Source: Nocardiopsis flavescens (GTDB lineage Bacteria; Actinomycetota; Actinomycetes; Streptosporangiales; Streptosporangiaceae). From it: a stretch of 64,000 nt of DNA. The position numbers and the translations under genes are program-made. The stretch is from assembly GCF_900141985.1 (NCBI RefSeq), contig NZ_FQZK01000014.1, positions 1 to 64,000 of the forward strand, read 5' to 3'. Positions 22,367 through 30,329 of the stretch are shown piece by piece (the stretch's first letter is position 1; the number at the start of each line of letters is the position of its first letter). The notes under the pieces were generated by a model. It worked only from the letters and a program-made list of their open reading frames with translations. It had not been told where the DNA came from and did not search any database.

Positions 22367-23337
22367 TGCGGCACGGTGAGCGGGGAACACGGGACGGGCG
22401 GCCCGGGCGCGGCCCGTCCGGCGGCGGGCCGCCGCGGGCGGCGGCCCCGGAGAGCGCGCCGGCACCGGTGTCCGTCGAGGCCGGGACCATGACCGCGCCG
22501 GTGCGGCCGACCGCCTCGGAACGGATCACCCTCGCCTTCGTGCGCTCGGGCGCGGCCGTGCTCCTGGGCGGGTTCGGGGAGCGGCGGGTGGAGCGGGGCG
22601 GCGTCGTCATGCTGGGCGCGCACACCCTGTGCGGCTGGGAGCCGGACCCCGCAGTCGAGGTCGTGACCGTGGCCCTGGACCGCGACTTCGTGCTGGACCA
22701 GCTGTACTGGCAGCACCGCCCGTGGCTGGGCGGCCGGGAGGAGGCGCACGACATCCTCGACGCGGTCTACGTCCGCCCCGCGCGGGTGCTCACCCTGGAC
22801 GCGGCGACGGCCGCGCTGGTCTTCCCGCCGCTGGAGGAGCTGGCCGGGCTGGGCGCCGGGGAGCCGGCCCCCTCCCGCTTCTACCGTGCGCAGGCGCTCC
22901 TCTTCACCGTGCTGGACCTGGTGCGCCCCTTCGTCGGGGCCGCGTCGTTCGCCCCGCGGGGGCGGGGGCGCCGGTCCCGGGTCGCGGGCCCGCCGCCGGG
23001 GCACCTGGCGTCGCTGCGGACGGAGGCGCGCGGCGCCGCGGCCCTGCTCAGGCAGGACCCGGCCGAGCCCTGGACGCTGGACGGCCTGGCCCGGCGGGTG
23101 CACCTGTCCCCGTCCCAGCTCGGGCGGGTGTTCGCGGACGCGTTCGGCTGCGGACCGATGGCGTACCTGGCCACGGTCCGCACCGAGCGCATGGCGCACC
23201 TGCTGCGGACGACGGACGACCCCGTCGCCGTGACGGCGCGGCTCGCGGGCTGGTCCGACCCCGACCACGCGCGCCGCGTCTTCCGGCGGAGCCTGGGGGT
23301 CACCCCGACGCGGTACCGCGCGGGCGCCCGCCGCTGA
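22366..23337 (+). CDS. AraC-family transcriptional regulator
   Basis: 323 residues. The C-terminal ~100 residues form the double helix-turn-helix: WTLDGLARRVHLSPSQLGRVF and a second with DDPVAVTARLAGWSDPDHARRVFRRSLGVTPTRYR. The N-terminal ~190 residues are an AraC-type sensing domain with DRDFVLDQLYWQHRPWL, resembling regulators in actinomycetes with unknown ligand. The first ~45 residues are low-complexity; initiation at the GTG is supported mainly by the -10 element. A shorter start at the ATG of MTAPVRPTASERIT is possible. Confidence 0.88.
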   Translation: MRHGERGTRDGRPGRGPSGGGPPRAAAPESAPAPVSVEAGTMTAPVRPTASERITLAFVRSGAAVLLGGFGERRVERGGVVMLGAHTLCGWEPDPAVEVVTVALDRDFVLDQLYWQHRPWLGGREEAHDILDAVYVRPARVLTLDAATAALVFPPLEELAGLGAGEPAPSRFYRAQALLFTVLDLVRPFVGAASFAPRGRGRRSRVAGPPPGHLASLRTEARGAAALLRQDPAEPWTLDGLARRVHLSPSQLGRVFADAFGCGPMAYLATVRTERMAHLLRTTDDPVAVTARLAGWSDPDHARRVFRRSLGVTPTRYRAGARR

Positions 23338-23656
23338 CCCGACACCCGGCGGCCCTTCTTTCACATTTCCCGCTCTACCGTCCTTGACGCGGCCGCCGCA
23401 CCGGGGCAGCCTCTGACCCACAGCCAGATTCGGGTGCGCGACGGCGGCCGCGCCGTCCACCCCGGCGCCTCCCCCCCATCCCCCTTCCCCGACACCCGCA
23501 GTCCCCCCGTCACCGAGTGAGCCCCCCGGTGTGAGTGCTGCCCGTGGTCCCGCGGCCGGTCCGAGCGTGCCCGTCCGCCCCGCCCGAACGGCGGCGGCGC
23601 CCCTGCCGCGGACGGCGGGCCACCCGCCCGCCCCGCGCCGAGTGAGAAGGACCGGG
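23338..23656. other. Intergenic region before the carboxypeptidase gene
   Basis: Pyrimidine-rich spacer of about 320 bases. A TTGACG at 23384-23389 could be a -35, but no good -10 follows at 16-18 bp. No gene, repeat or riboswitch recognised. Confidence 0.45.
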
Positions 23657-26092
23657 ATGGGATACGTGACATGGAGCGGACCGCGGCGTGCGCGCCGCGC
23701 CGGAACCGCGGCGGGGGCGGCGCTCGCGCTGCTGCTGCCGGCCGCGGTGCCCGCGGCGGCCGAGCCCGCGGCGGCGGTGCCCGACCTCGACGGGCCGTCG
23801 GTGGTGGAGGTCCTCCTGGAGGACCGCGACGCACTCGACCGGCTCGTGGACCTGGGCGGCGACATCGCCCGGCTGGACCCGGCGGACGGCGACGGGTTCG
23901 TGGCGCAAGCGGTGGTCTCCCCCTTCGACCTGGAGGCCTACGGCGACGCCGGGTTCACCTTCGGCGAGGTGCTCTACACCGAGGCCGACGCCGAGGAGCG
24001 CATCGAGGAGCGCGAGGAGGCCATCGCGCGGCTCCGGGCCGAGAACGGGCCCCACGACACGGCGCGGACGCTGGCCGGCACCGACGGGCTGGAGGTCCTG
24101 CGCGCGGACTACTTCGAGGGCCGCAACGGCGCGTTCCTGTCCGTGGAGGTCCGCTCGGACTTCGGGCAGGCCGAGAACTTCCAGCTGACCGTGGAGCGCG
24201 ACGCCGGCCCCGGAACGGAGATCGGCGACGGGGGCGCGCAGAGCCTGGGCCGCTTCGTGGACGTGGGCGTGTACATGTACCACCGGGGCCAGGCCCCCGT
24301 GCAGGAGCGGCCCGAGCGCATCCGGGTGACGAGCCCGCACGGCGGCACCGCCGTGGCGGAGGTCACCGAGTGGCTGCCCGACCCCCGCGGCCCCGGGGAC
24401 CCGCTGCCCTACACCGACTTCCTCAACGCGTACATGACGCCGGGCGAGCTGTACGACCGGATCCACCAGATCGCCCAGGAGTACCCGGACATCGCCGAGG
24501 TGATCGAGCTGCCGCACCGCACCAACGGCTACCGGCGCCACGCCCAGGCGATCCTGGGCGTGGGGGTGGACGGCCGGAACGCGGACCGCGGGGTGGTCGT
24601 GGAGTCCCTCGCGTACGGGCACGAGGGCGGCAACGACATCGTCGTGGACCTCCTCGACCCGGGCGCCCCCGACTCCGCGCTGTCGGTGGACGTGGCGGGC
24701 GGCACCGTCGCCGTCTCCCTGGCCACCGACGGCGGCGGCGCGGTCACCACGACCGCGGCGGAGGCGGTGGCCGCGGTCAACGCCGGGGCCGGCGACCTGG
24801 TCCGGGCGTTCACGTACCGGGGCGATGCCGGGAACGGCGTGGTGCTGCCCGAGCGGGTGCGGGCCGACGACTTCCTCGACGCCCCCGACGACGTGTCCCG
24901 CGAGCCGGCACCGGTCTACGCGCTGCGCATCGGCGCCACCCGGGACGGCTCCAAGACCGGCGTGCTGGGCTACGCCCAGGAGCACGCCCGGGAGTGGCAG
25001 ACGCCGCTGGTGACCATCGAGACCGCCGAGCGCCTGGTGCGCAACTACGGCATCCACGACACCACCACCGAGCTGGTGGACGAACTGGACATCTTCCTGA
25101 TGCCCTCGTTCAACCCCGACGGCGCGAACTACTCGTTCCACGACGTGCCGCTGCACCGCAAGAACATGACCAACTACTGCCCCGACGACGGCCCCCGCGA
25201 CCAGTGGGCCGTGGAGCAGGGCGCGCAGTGGGGCGTGGACAACAACCGCAACTACGGCGCCTACACGCTGTGGGACGGCTACTCCGGCGCCTCCTTCAGC
25301 TGCACGGGCGGCTCCTTCGCCGGACCCGAGGAGCTGGGCCCGCTGTCGCAGCCGGAGAACCGGAACCTGGTGTGGCTGGTCGACACCCACGACAACATCG
25401 GCTTCTCCATGAACATCCACTCCTCGGGCGACTACTTCATGTGGTCCCCGGGCGCGTACATCGCCCAGGGGCGGGTCCCCACCCCCCGGCCCACCGCCAT
25501 GCAGGAGGCCTACTTCTGGCAGTCGTCGGCGAGCATCCTCGGCGCGATCAAGGAGCACCGCGGCACCGTGGTGACCCCGGCCCGCACCGGCCCGATCATC
25601 GACGTGCTGTACTCCGCGGCGGGCAACTCCGGCGACCACCTCTGGTACGAGAACGGCATCTTCGCCTGGAACTTCGAGCTCGGCCAGGCGGGGTTCCAGC
25701 CGCCGTGGGACGAGGCGCACGCCCAGGGCATGGAGTACGCCAACGGCCTGTACACGATGCTGGAGGTGGCCCTGGAGCACCAGCGGGACCGGTACAGGCC
25801 GCGCTCGGCCGCCTCCCCGCGCGCGGGGGCGCACCCCGGCCCGGTGGAGGTCGCCTTCGAGGCCAACGAGCCCGCCGAGATCTACTACACGCTGGACGGC
25901 AGCCGGCCGGACTTCGACTCCCCCAGGCTGGAGGCGTCGGGCGTGCGCAGTGCGCTGGAGACCCTGACCATCGAGGAGACGACGACCGTCCACTGGTTCG
26001 CGGTGGACGTCGCGGGCAACGTCGAGGGGGGCTACGACCCCGACGGCGGCGCCCGCAACCACCGCCGCGGCACCTGGACCGTCACCGGCTGA
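23657..26092 (+). CDS. Secreted M14-family zinc carboxypeptidase
   Basis: 811 residues. An N-terminal signal peptide (RRARR then a long Ala/Leu core, cleavage near AAAEPAAA) directs export. Zinc ligands His443 and Glu446 in EHAREW, third ligand His588 in NIHSSGDYF, NPDG and DNNRNYG substrate-site motifs, and catalytic Glu674 in NFELGQAG. Residues about 335-415, between YGHEGGND and the HAREW motif, are an inserted domain (VDVAGGTVAVSLATDGGGAV) of a type also seen in phage and surface proteins. The last ~85 residues resemble the chitobiase/HEX C-terminal domain (EIYYTLDGSRP). Extracellular removal of C-terminal residues from peptides is expected. ATG follows GAGAAGGA. Confidence 0.92.
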   Translation: MGYVTWSGPRRARRAGTAAGAALALLLPAAVPAAAEPAAAVPDLDGPSVVEVLLEDRDALDRLVDLGGDIARLDPADGDGFVAQAVVSPFDLEAYGDAGFTFGEVLYTEADAEERIEEREEAIARLRAENGPHDTARTLAGTDGLEVLRADYFEGRNGAFLSVEVRSDFGQAENFQLTVERDAGPGTEIGDGGAQSLGRFVDVGVYMYHRGQAPVQERPERIRVTSPHGGTAVAEVTEWLPDPRGPGDPLPYTDFLNAYMTPGELYDRIHQIAQEYPDIAEVIELPHRTNGYRRHAQAILGVGVDGRNADRGVVVESLAYGHEGGNDIVVDLLDPGAPDSALSVDVAGGTVAVSLATDGGGAVTTTAAEAVAAVNAGAGDLVRAFTYRGDAGNGVVLPERVRADDFLDAPDDVSREPAPVYALRIGATRDGSKTGVLGYAQEHAREWQTPLVTIETAERLVRNYGIHDTTTELVDELDIFLMPSFNPDGANYSFHDVPLHRKNMTNYCPDDGPRDQWAVEQGAQWGVDNNRNYGAYTLWDGYSGASFSCTGGSFAGPEELGPLSQPENRNLVWLVDTHDNIGFSMNIHSSGDYFMWSPGAYIAQGRVPTPRPTAMQEAYFWQSSASILGAIKEHRGTVVTPARTGPIIDVLYSAAGNSGDHLWYENGIFAWNFELGQAGFQPPWDEAHAQGMEYANGLYTMLEVALEHQRDRYRPRSAASPRAGAHPGPVEVAFEANEPAEIYYTLDGSRPDFDSPRLEASGVRSALETLTIEETTTVHWFAVDVAGNVEGGYDPDGGARNHRRGTWTVTG

Positions 26093-26109
26093 CCGGGGCG
26101 GCCGGCGGG

Positions 26110-26140
26110 GCGGCCCGGGGGACGCGGTCCCCCGGGCCGC
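26110..26140. terminator. Bidirectional hairpin terminator
   Basis: Perfect 14-bp stem (26110-26123 with 26127-26140) with a 3-base loop between the convergent carboxypeptidase and VOC genes. Confidence 0.65.
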
Positions 26141-26146
26141 TCCCGG

Positions 26147-26551
26147 TCAGGCGAAGTCGGCCTCCGTCATCCCGGCGGGGTGGCCGGGCGGCCACCGCAC
26201 CGGCTCGATGCGGTGGCCGTCGGGGCCGGTGACCCGCGCCGTGCGCGTCCCCGGCCCGGAGTCCACCGGGGGCCCGGCCGCCACGCCCCCCGCGGCGAGG
26301 CGGGCGACCAGGGCGTCGAGGTCGTCCGCCTGGACGACGGGGTGGTTCACCGCCCCGGTGTCCCGGACCGGCCGGCCGGGGTCGTGCACGGGTTCGAGGC
26401 TCACGAACGGGCCGTCGGGCAGCCGCAGCACGGTCGGGCTCCCGAACCGGGTCCGCGGCACGCGCCCGACCTCCAGGTACCCGAGCGCGGCGTAGAACGC
26501 GAGCGAGCTCTCCAGGCCGGTGACCCGCAGCCCCGGGTGCGGCATCCGCAT
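26147..26551 (-). CDS. VOC-superfamily (glyoxalase/dioxygenase-like) protein
   Basis: 134 residues from the ATG at 26551. Single vicinal-oxygen-chelate fold: LRVTGLESSLAFYAALGYLEVGR (first beta-alpha-beta unit), then VNHPVVQADDLDALVARLAAGGV and the end DPDG-like VTGPDGHRIEPVRW. Metal ligand positions look plausible (H in PHPGLRV, E in the last strand), but the function cannot be deduced. The frame is open to 26629; the start is uncertain because no clear ribosome site is present. Confidence 0.75.
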   Translation of the reverse strand: MRMPHPGLRVTGLESSLAFYAALGYLEVGRVPRTRFGSPTVLRLPDGPFVSLEPVHDPGRPVRDTGAVNHPVVQADDLDALVARLAAGGVAAGPPVDSGPGTRTARVTGPDGHRIEPVRWPPGHPAGMTEADFA

Positions 26552-26783
26552 GCCCGGCAGCCTGTGCCCGCCACGGCCGCACCCGCCGCCCCGGGCGACC
26601 CGCGAGCCGAAGCCCCGCCTTGCGCACAAGGGCCCCGCCGACCCGCACGGCTCCCTGGAGTGGAGAAGTCACCCCCGGCAGACGGCCCGCAACACCCCCG
26701 CGAGCGCGTTCCCGCACGAGCCGGTTCGCACGAGAGCGCGGTGGTAGCCCGCGGCACCACTCACCGAACGCAAGAGGACCACT

Positions 26784-26961
26784 GAGAAGACGGGCACGGC
26801 AGAACGCCTCACGCGCCACGAGGCCGAGGAGCCGAGTGCCGCCTACCAGGCAGTCCCGAGCGTCTACAAGCCGGGTGAACACTTCGACGTCGACCGCCGA
26901 ACGGTGAGTGCCCTCCTCAAGCGCCACCGTGTGCCGATGCGCTGGAACCTCCGGTCCGCGA
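26784..26961 (+). pseudogene. Remnant of a recombinase-type helix-turn-helix domain
   Basis: The frame starting at 26784 reads RLTRHEAEEPSAAYQAVPS, then VYKPGEHFDVDRRTVSALL and KRHRVPMRW. This follows the pattern of the C-terminal HTH of resolvase-type proteins (LTxxEVxELVxxYxAGxSVYELxxxFGVxRRTVSxxLKRxGVPMR) with several damaging substitutions. There is no catalytic domain upstream and no start or ribosome site. I read it as the decayed end of a mobile-element gene. The stretch 26630-26783 upstream and 26962-27050 downstream shows nothing else. Confidence 0.6.
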
Positions 26962-27050
26962 AGCGGATCCGGTGTCGTCCACCAGGTTTCCGGTCTGTGC
27001 CCGAGCAGCGGCTCTCTGCCGGTTCCCCCTGCCCTGACGGCGCCAGGAGG

Positions 27051-27077
27051 TTACACTTATTACAGTTAATCAGGAGG
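27051..27077 (+). promoter_or_regulatory. Tandem 9-bp repeat and ribosome site before the antitoxin gene
   Basis: AT-rich island in GC-rich DNA with adjacent direct repeats TTACACTTA (27051-27059) and TTACAGTTA (27060-27068), then AGGAGGG (27072-27078) about five bases before the ATG at 27083. Candidate promoter/operator for autoregulation of the toxin-antitoxin locus. Confidence 0.45.
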
Positions 27078-27082
27078 GTGAG

Positions 27083-27646
27083 ATGGCCACAGCACTGAAC
27101 AGAGTGGTGGAGGAGATCGCTCCGCCGACGTCGGAAGAGCAGAGGGAAGCCACCCGGGCAGCCGTCAGCCGCATCCTCAGCGACACGGCACAGGTGGCGC
27201 TGAGGCTCCCCGGTGGAGCGGAGTACCACCTCGACGCGGAAGAACTGCGGGCCCTCCTGGCGATCGGCCTCGCCAGGGCGAACGGCCAACGCGTCTCCGT
27301 CATCAGCCACGACGTGATGCTCAGCCCGCAGCAGGCGGCCGAGCTGCTCGGCGTGTCCCGGCCCATGGTGTACCGCTTCATCGAGCGCGGCGACCTGGCC
27401 GCGACACGTGTGGGCACGCACTGGCGGCTGCTGACCGCGGACGTGCTCGCGTTGGCGGAGCATCGAACGCGACTCGCCGAAAGTGTAGAAACCGGGCTCG
27501 ACCACGTCGCCCGGACGATGGATTCCTCCGACAGGGGTACCGCGGCCGAGGACGGCGCAAAGGAGAGCCGGCGGGCCGCCACTCCCGAGCAGAAGAAAGC
27601 GTCCCTGGAGCGGGTACGCCGCAAGGCGAGAAGCCGGCGCAAGTGA
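27083..27646 (+). CDS. Excisionase-type HTH protein, likely antitoxin of a PIN toxin
   Basis: 187 residues. The centre carries an excisionase/MerR-like helix-turn-helix: MLSPQQAAELLGVSRPMVYRFIERGDLAATRVGTHWRLLTADV (about 80-122). The N-terminal ~75 residues are a helical region (EEQREATRAAVSRIL, LDAEELRALLAIGL) and the C-terminus is basic (RVRRKARSRRK). Such proteins are commonly the DNA-binding antitoxin upstream of a PIN-domain toxin gene, which is present here: the stop overlaps the toxin start (GTGA at 27643-27646). Base composition is visibly less GC-rich than in neighbours, consistent with transfer. Confidence 0.8.
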   Translation: MATALNRVVEEIAPPTSEEQREATRAAVSRILSDTAQVALRLPGGAEYHLDAEELRALLAIGLARANGQRVSVISHDVMLSPQQAAELLGVSRPMVYRFIERGDLAATRVGTHWRLLTADVLALAEHRTRLAESVETGLDHVARTMDSSDRGTAAEDGAKESRRAATPEQKKASLERVRRKARSRRK

Positions 27647-28181
27647 ACGACGGAGGTTCCCTGCTCGGTGTCGTCCTGGACGCCAACGTCTACATCGACG
27701 CCGTCAGCGGTGACAACCTGACGGTTCTCGGTGATCCGCTGGAGTTCGACGGCACACCCTCACTTCCTCCCCGCCGGGTGCACCGAGCCTGCACGTCCTC
27801 GGAGTCATACGCGACGGAGGGATCCTGGGGCGCGGCTATTCCTTGGAGGTCAGTGAGCACATCCTCGCCATGGTCGACCACAGGCTGATCGAGACAGGGT
27901 GGAGGGAATCGGATGTGGACACCTACATCGATCTCATCTGCGACCTGGCTGAGCTGTCCGGAGGCGGCTACTACAGCGACGTTCCACAGACGCAATATGA
28001 CTGTGAAGACCCCGAGGACAATCTGATCCTCGATCTGGCCGCATTCACCGATGCATCTCTGATCGTCAGCAACGACAGTGACCTGCTCGTCCTGGGGCGC
28101 CCGAAGGGGTGGAAGGGGCGGGGCATCATCTCTCCCGCCGACTTCACCAAGCGAGCAGAGGCCGCGATGCGCTACAGGTGA
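27643..28181 (+). pseudogene. PIN-domain toxin gene, frameshifted
   Basis: The first frame gives LLGVVLDANVYIDAVSGDN (PIN strand 1 with the first metal-binding Asp) up to about DGTPSLPP. It then diverges, while the -1 frame continues with a coherent PIN sequence: GAPSLHVLGVIRDGGILG, LEVSEHILAMVDHRLIE, then DLAELSGG, the acidic DCEDPEDNLILDLAAF and the last acidic pair in SNDSDLL ending at 28181. The change occurs within about 27765-27777 at a CCCC run and equals loss of one base (or gain of two). PIN toxins are Mg-dependent ribonucleases; the full toxin cannot be made unless ribosomes shift frame or the base is a sequencing error. Confidence 0.8.
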
Positions 28182-28230
28182 GGCCGTCGCGCCAGAGCAA
28201 TCACGCGTTTCCTCCAGAAGAGACGACAAG

Positions 28231-28286
28231 ACGACCCCGCGAGGCGGCCGAAGGCCGCCGAACAGGGTCGTCCGAGAATGGAGTGG
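28231..28286. repeat. 56-bp direct repeat, copy 1
   Basis: Identical to 28433-28488 except for one G/A difference. Internally it is a nested dyad: outer arms ACGACCC/GGGTCGT enclose inner arms GGCGGCC/GGCCGCC with a GAA loop. Confidence 0.85.
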
Positions 28287-28432
28287 ACCCTGGGCAACCC
28301 AACGACAACCCCCGGGGCGAAGCCCCGCGTTGTAAGAGATCGCTCCGCCCACCCCGCCGATCAGCGCGACCCCGACCACAGGGGGGGTACCTCGGGGGGT
28401 TCGGGGGGTCTCCCCCCGGCAGGAATGACGAA

Positions 28433-28488
28433 ACGACCCCGCGAAGCGGCCGAAGGCCGCCGAACAGGGTCGTCCGAGAATGGAGTGG
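28433..28488. repeat. 56-bp direct repeat, copy 2, abutting tRNA-Val
   Basis: Second copy of the 56-bp unit. Its end reaches the last three bases of the tRNA-Val gene, so on the minus strand the dyad directly follows the tRNA and may end its transcript. Between the copies (28287-28432) lie another hairpin with a GAA loop (ACAAC...GTTGT near 28300-28334) and G-runs at 28381-28410. Confidence 0.85.
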
Positions 28489-28559
28489 GCGCGAAGGGAC
28501 TCGAACCCCTGACCTATTGCTTGTAAGGCAATTGCTCTGACCAGCTGAGCTACGCGCCC
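28486..28559 (-). tRNA. tRNA-Val (anticodon UAC)
   Basis: 74-nt cloverleaf on the minus strand. Acceptor stem GGGCGCG/CGCGCCC with discriminator A at 28486, D arm GCTCAGCTGGTCAGAGC, anticodon stem ATTGC/GCAAT with loop CTTACAA (anticodon TAC, reading GUA) and T arm GGGGTTCGAGTCCCT-like. The 3' CCA is not encoded. Confidence 0.93.
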
Positions 28560-28625
28560 TTGCGTCGCAGGCGATCATACCGCTTCGGGGCGGCGGCCCG
28601 CGCGGGGATTTCCCCGGCCCCGGGT

Positions 28626-29084
28626 TCACGCCAGCGCGCGCAGGTGCTCCAGGTAGGCGTCCGTGTCGCGGGGCTCCGAGATCGGGGCGAGGGTGCTCCA
28701 GCGGACGACGCCCGCGGCGTCGATGAGGAAGGTGCCCCGGCGGGCGGTGCCGCGGACAGGGTCGAAGACCCCGTACGCGTCGGCGACGGCACCGTGCGGC
28801 CAGAAGTCCGACAGCAGGGCGAAGGGGAACCCCTCCCGGTCCGACCAGGTGCGCAGGGCGAAGACCGAGTCGACCGAGACGGCCAGGACGGTGCCCAGCT
28901 CGGCGAGTTCCGCGTGGCGGGCGCCGAGCTCGGCCAGCTCCCCGGAGCAGACCCCGGAGAACGCCAGCGGGTAGAACACCGCCAGGACCGGCCGGCCGCG
29001 CAGCGCGGACAGTGCGGTGTCCCGCCCGTACTGGTCCTGGAGGGTGAAGTCGGGGGCGCGGTCCCCCGGGGTGATGGCCGTCAT
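28626..29084 (-). CDS. ahpE: AhpE-type 1-Cys peroxiredoxin
   Basis: 152 residues, thioredoxin-fold peroxidase that reduces hydroperoxides. The peroxidatic cysteine is Cys46 in PLAFSGVCSGEL, matching the AhpE signature PLAFTGxCxGEL. It is the only cysteine in the protein, so it is a 1-Cys enzyme that needs an external thiol (mycothiol/mycoredoxin in actinomycetes). Other family positions are SVDSVFALRTW and RGTFLID. It sits beside a DUF3052 gene, the same arrangement as ahpE (Rv2238c) and Rv2239c in Mycobacterium tuberculosis. Confidence 0.92.
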   Translation of the reverse strand: MTAITPGDRAPDFTLQDQYGRDTALSALRGRPVLAVFYPLAFSGVCSGELAELGARHAELAELGTVLAVSVDSVFALRTWSDREGFPFALLSDFWPHGAVADAYGVFDPVRGTARRGTFLIDAAGVVRWSTLAPISEPRDTDAYLEHLRALA

Positions 29085-29184
29085 GTACTCGTTCGTTCGG
29101 TCGTGTGCGGGCGTCCCTCAGCGCCGCGCGCCCGCAGGCGGGACGCGCGGCACCGGATTCCTCACCCCGTACGGGTGACGTCCG

Positions 29185-29610
29185 TCACCGCTTGGGCACG
29201 ACCAGGCGCGTTCCCGACCAGTCCGCCCCGACGCTCACAGCACTGGTCTGCGACAGACCGGAGGTGCTGGCCGCCTCGGCGACGTCGCTGGGGGACACGT
29301 GCAGTTCACGGCCCGCTTTGGGGGTCAGGACCAGGATCGTGCCGCCGTCCGCGATGGTGGTCACCACGTCGACGAGGGCGTCGGTCAGGTCGTCCTCCTC
29401 GTCGGATCGCCACCACAGCAGCGCCGCATCGACGTCGCCGTCGTAATCCTCGTCGACCAGCTCCTCACCGGTGAGCTCGGCGATGGATGCGCGCAGGCCC
29501 TCGTCGACGTCGTCGTCGAACCCGAATTCCTGCACCACCTGACCCGGCTTGAATCCGAGTCGGTCAGCCAAGTCACGCTCGCTCTGTGCCTGGCCCGCGG
29601 TCGCGCTCAC
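29185..29610 (-). CDS. DUF3052 conserved actinobacterial protein
   Basis: 141 residues, very acidic (DEDYDGDVDAALLWWRSDEEDD). The sequence follows the DUF3052 pattern: LADRLGFKPGQVVQEFGFDDDVD at the start, then the DALVDVVTTIADGGTILVLTPKAGR core and SVGADWSGTRLVVPK at the end. Function unknown; the family is nearly restricted to actinomycetes. GTG start at 29610 with GGAGGAGAAC upstream. Same strand as ahpE, 100 bases upstream of it. Confidence 0.9.
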   Translation of the reverse strand: MSATAGQAQSERDLADRLGFKPGQVVQEFGFDDDVDEGLRASIAELTGEELVDEDYDGDVDAALLWWRSDEEDDLTDALVDVVTTIADGGTILVLTPKAGRELHVSPSDVAEAASTSGLSQTSAVSVGADWSGTRLVVPKR

Positions 29611-29789
29611 GAAAGTTCTCCTCCACAGATGGTTTTTCTCAATCTTGCCTGCACGAAGCAGTTGTCACAACGATGCCGGGCCTTTTCCGCCGCCCGTCAC
29701 GTGCGTCCGCGACCATCGCTGATGGCCTAGTTCACACGCTAGCGGTCCCGTCCGTCAACGTGTTCCCGGCGCCGGGGCGCCCCGGCGGC

Positions 29790-30200
29790 TCACCCCGAGG
29801 ACAGGAACGACAGCCGGACCGTGCGGTCCGGGTTGTCCACGTTGAGGTCGACCACCGCGATCGACTGCCATGTTCCCAGCCCGAGCCGGCCCGAGAACAC
29901 CGGAACGGTGGTCTGGGGCGCGATGTAGGCCGGCATGACGTGGGACCTGCCGTGTCCCCGTGACCCGTGCTCGTGCCGCCACCGGTCGTCGGCGGGCAGC
30001 AGGTCGTCGAGGTTGGCCAGGAGGTCGTCGTCGGAGCCCGCGCCGAGTTCGATGATCGCCACACCCGCGGTGGAGTGCGGAACGAAGACGTTGAGCAGGC
30101 CGTCGCCGCCGCTCTGGGCGACGAACTCGTCGCACTGGCGGGTGATGTCGGTGATGCTCTCCGATCCGCCGGTGTGCAACTCCAGGATCTGTGTCCGCAT
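29790..30200 (-). CDS. YjbQ/UPF0047 family protein
   Basis: 136 residues forming the compact YjbQ fold: NVFVPHSTAGVAIIE, then the histidine-rich HGSRGHGRSHVMPAYIAP and the terminal LGTWQSIAVVDLNVDNPDRTV. The three conserved histidines bind a metal or phosphate; some members have weak thiamin-phosphate-synthase activity, but the cellular role is unresolved. ATG at 30200 with AAGGTGG four bases upstream; the open frame continues further upstream but without support. Divergent from the PhoD-type gene. Confidence 0.9.
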   Translation of the reverse strand: MRTQILELHTGGSESITDITRQCDEFVAQSGGDGLLNVFVPHSTAGVAIIELGAGSDDDLLANLDDLLPADDRWRHEHGSRGHGRSHVMPAYIAPQTTVPVFSGRLGLGTWQSIAVVDLNVDNPDRTVRLSFLSSG

Positions 30201-30329
30201 AGCGCCACCTTCGCGCAGGTGGGGCTCTCGTGCAACCATCCCGTTTTCGGCCTGTGGATGGCGATACGGTCCGGGAGGGGCCATACTCGTCCACTACGTG
30301 CGTCGACCCGGCCGAAACGAGGGAGAACG

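Noticed and set aside
28231..28488. Possible CRISPR array
   Set aside because: Only two copies, 56 bp long, with a 146-bp interval and nested dyads; no cas genes.
28231..28488. 56-bp repeats as attachment sites of an integrated element
   Set aside because: Only three tRNA bases are included in the copy, and just 146 bp without genes lie between the copies, so it is not a bounded element.
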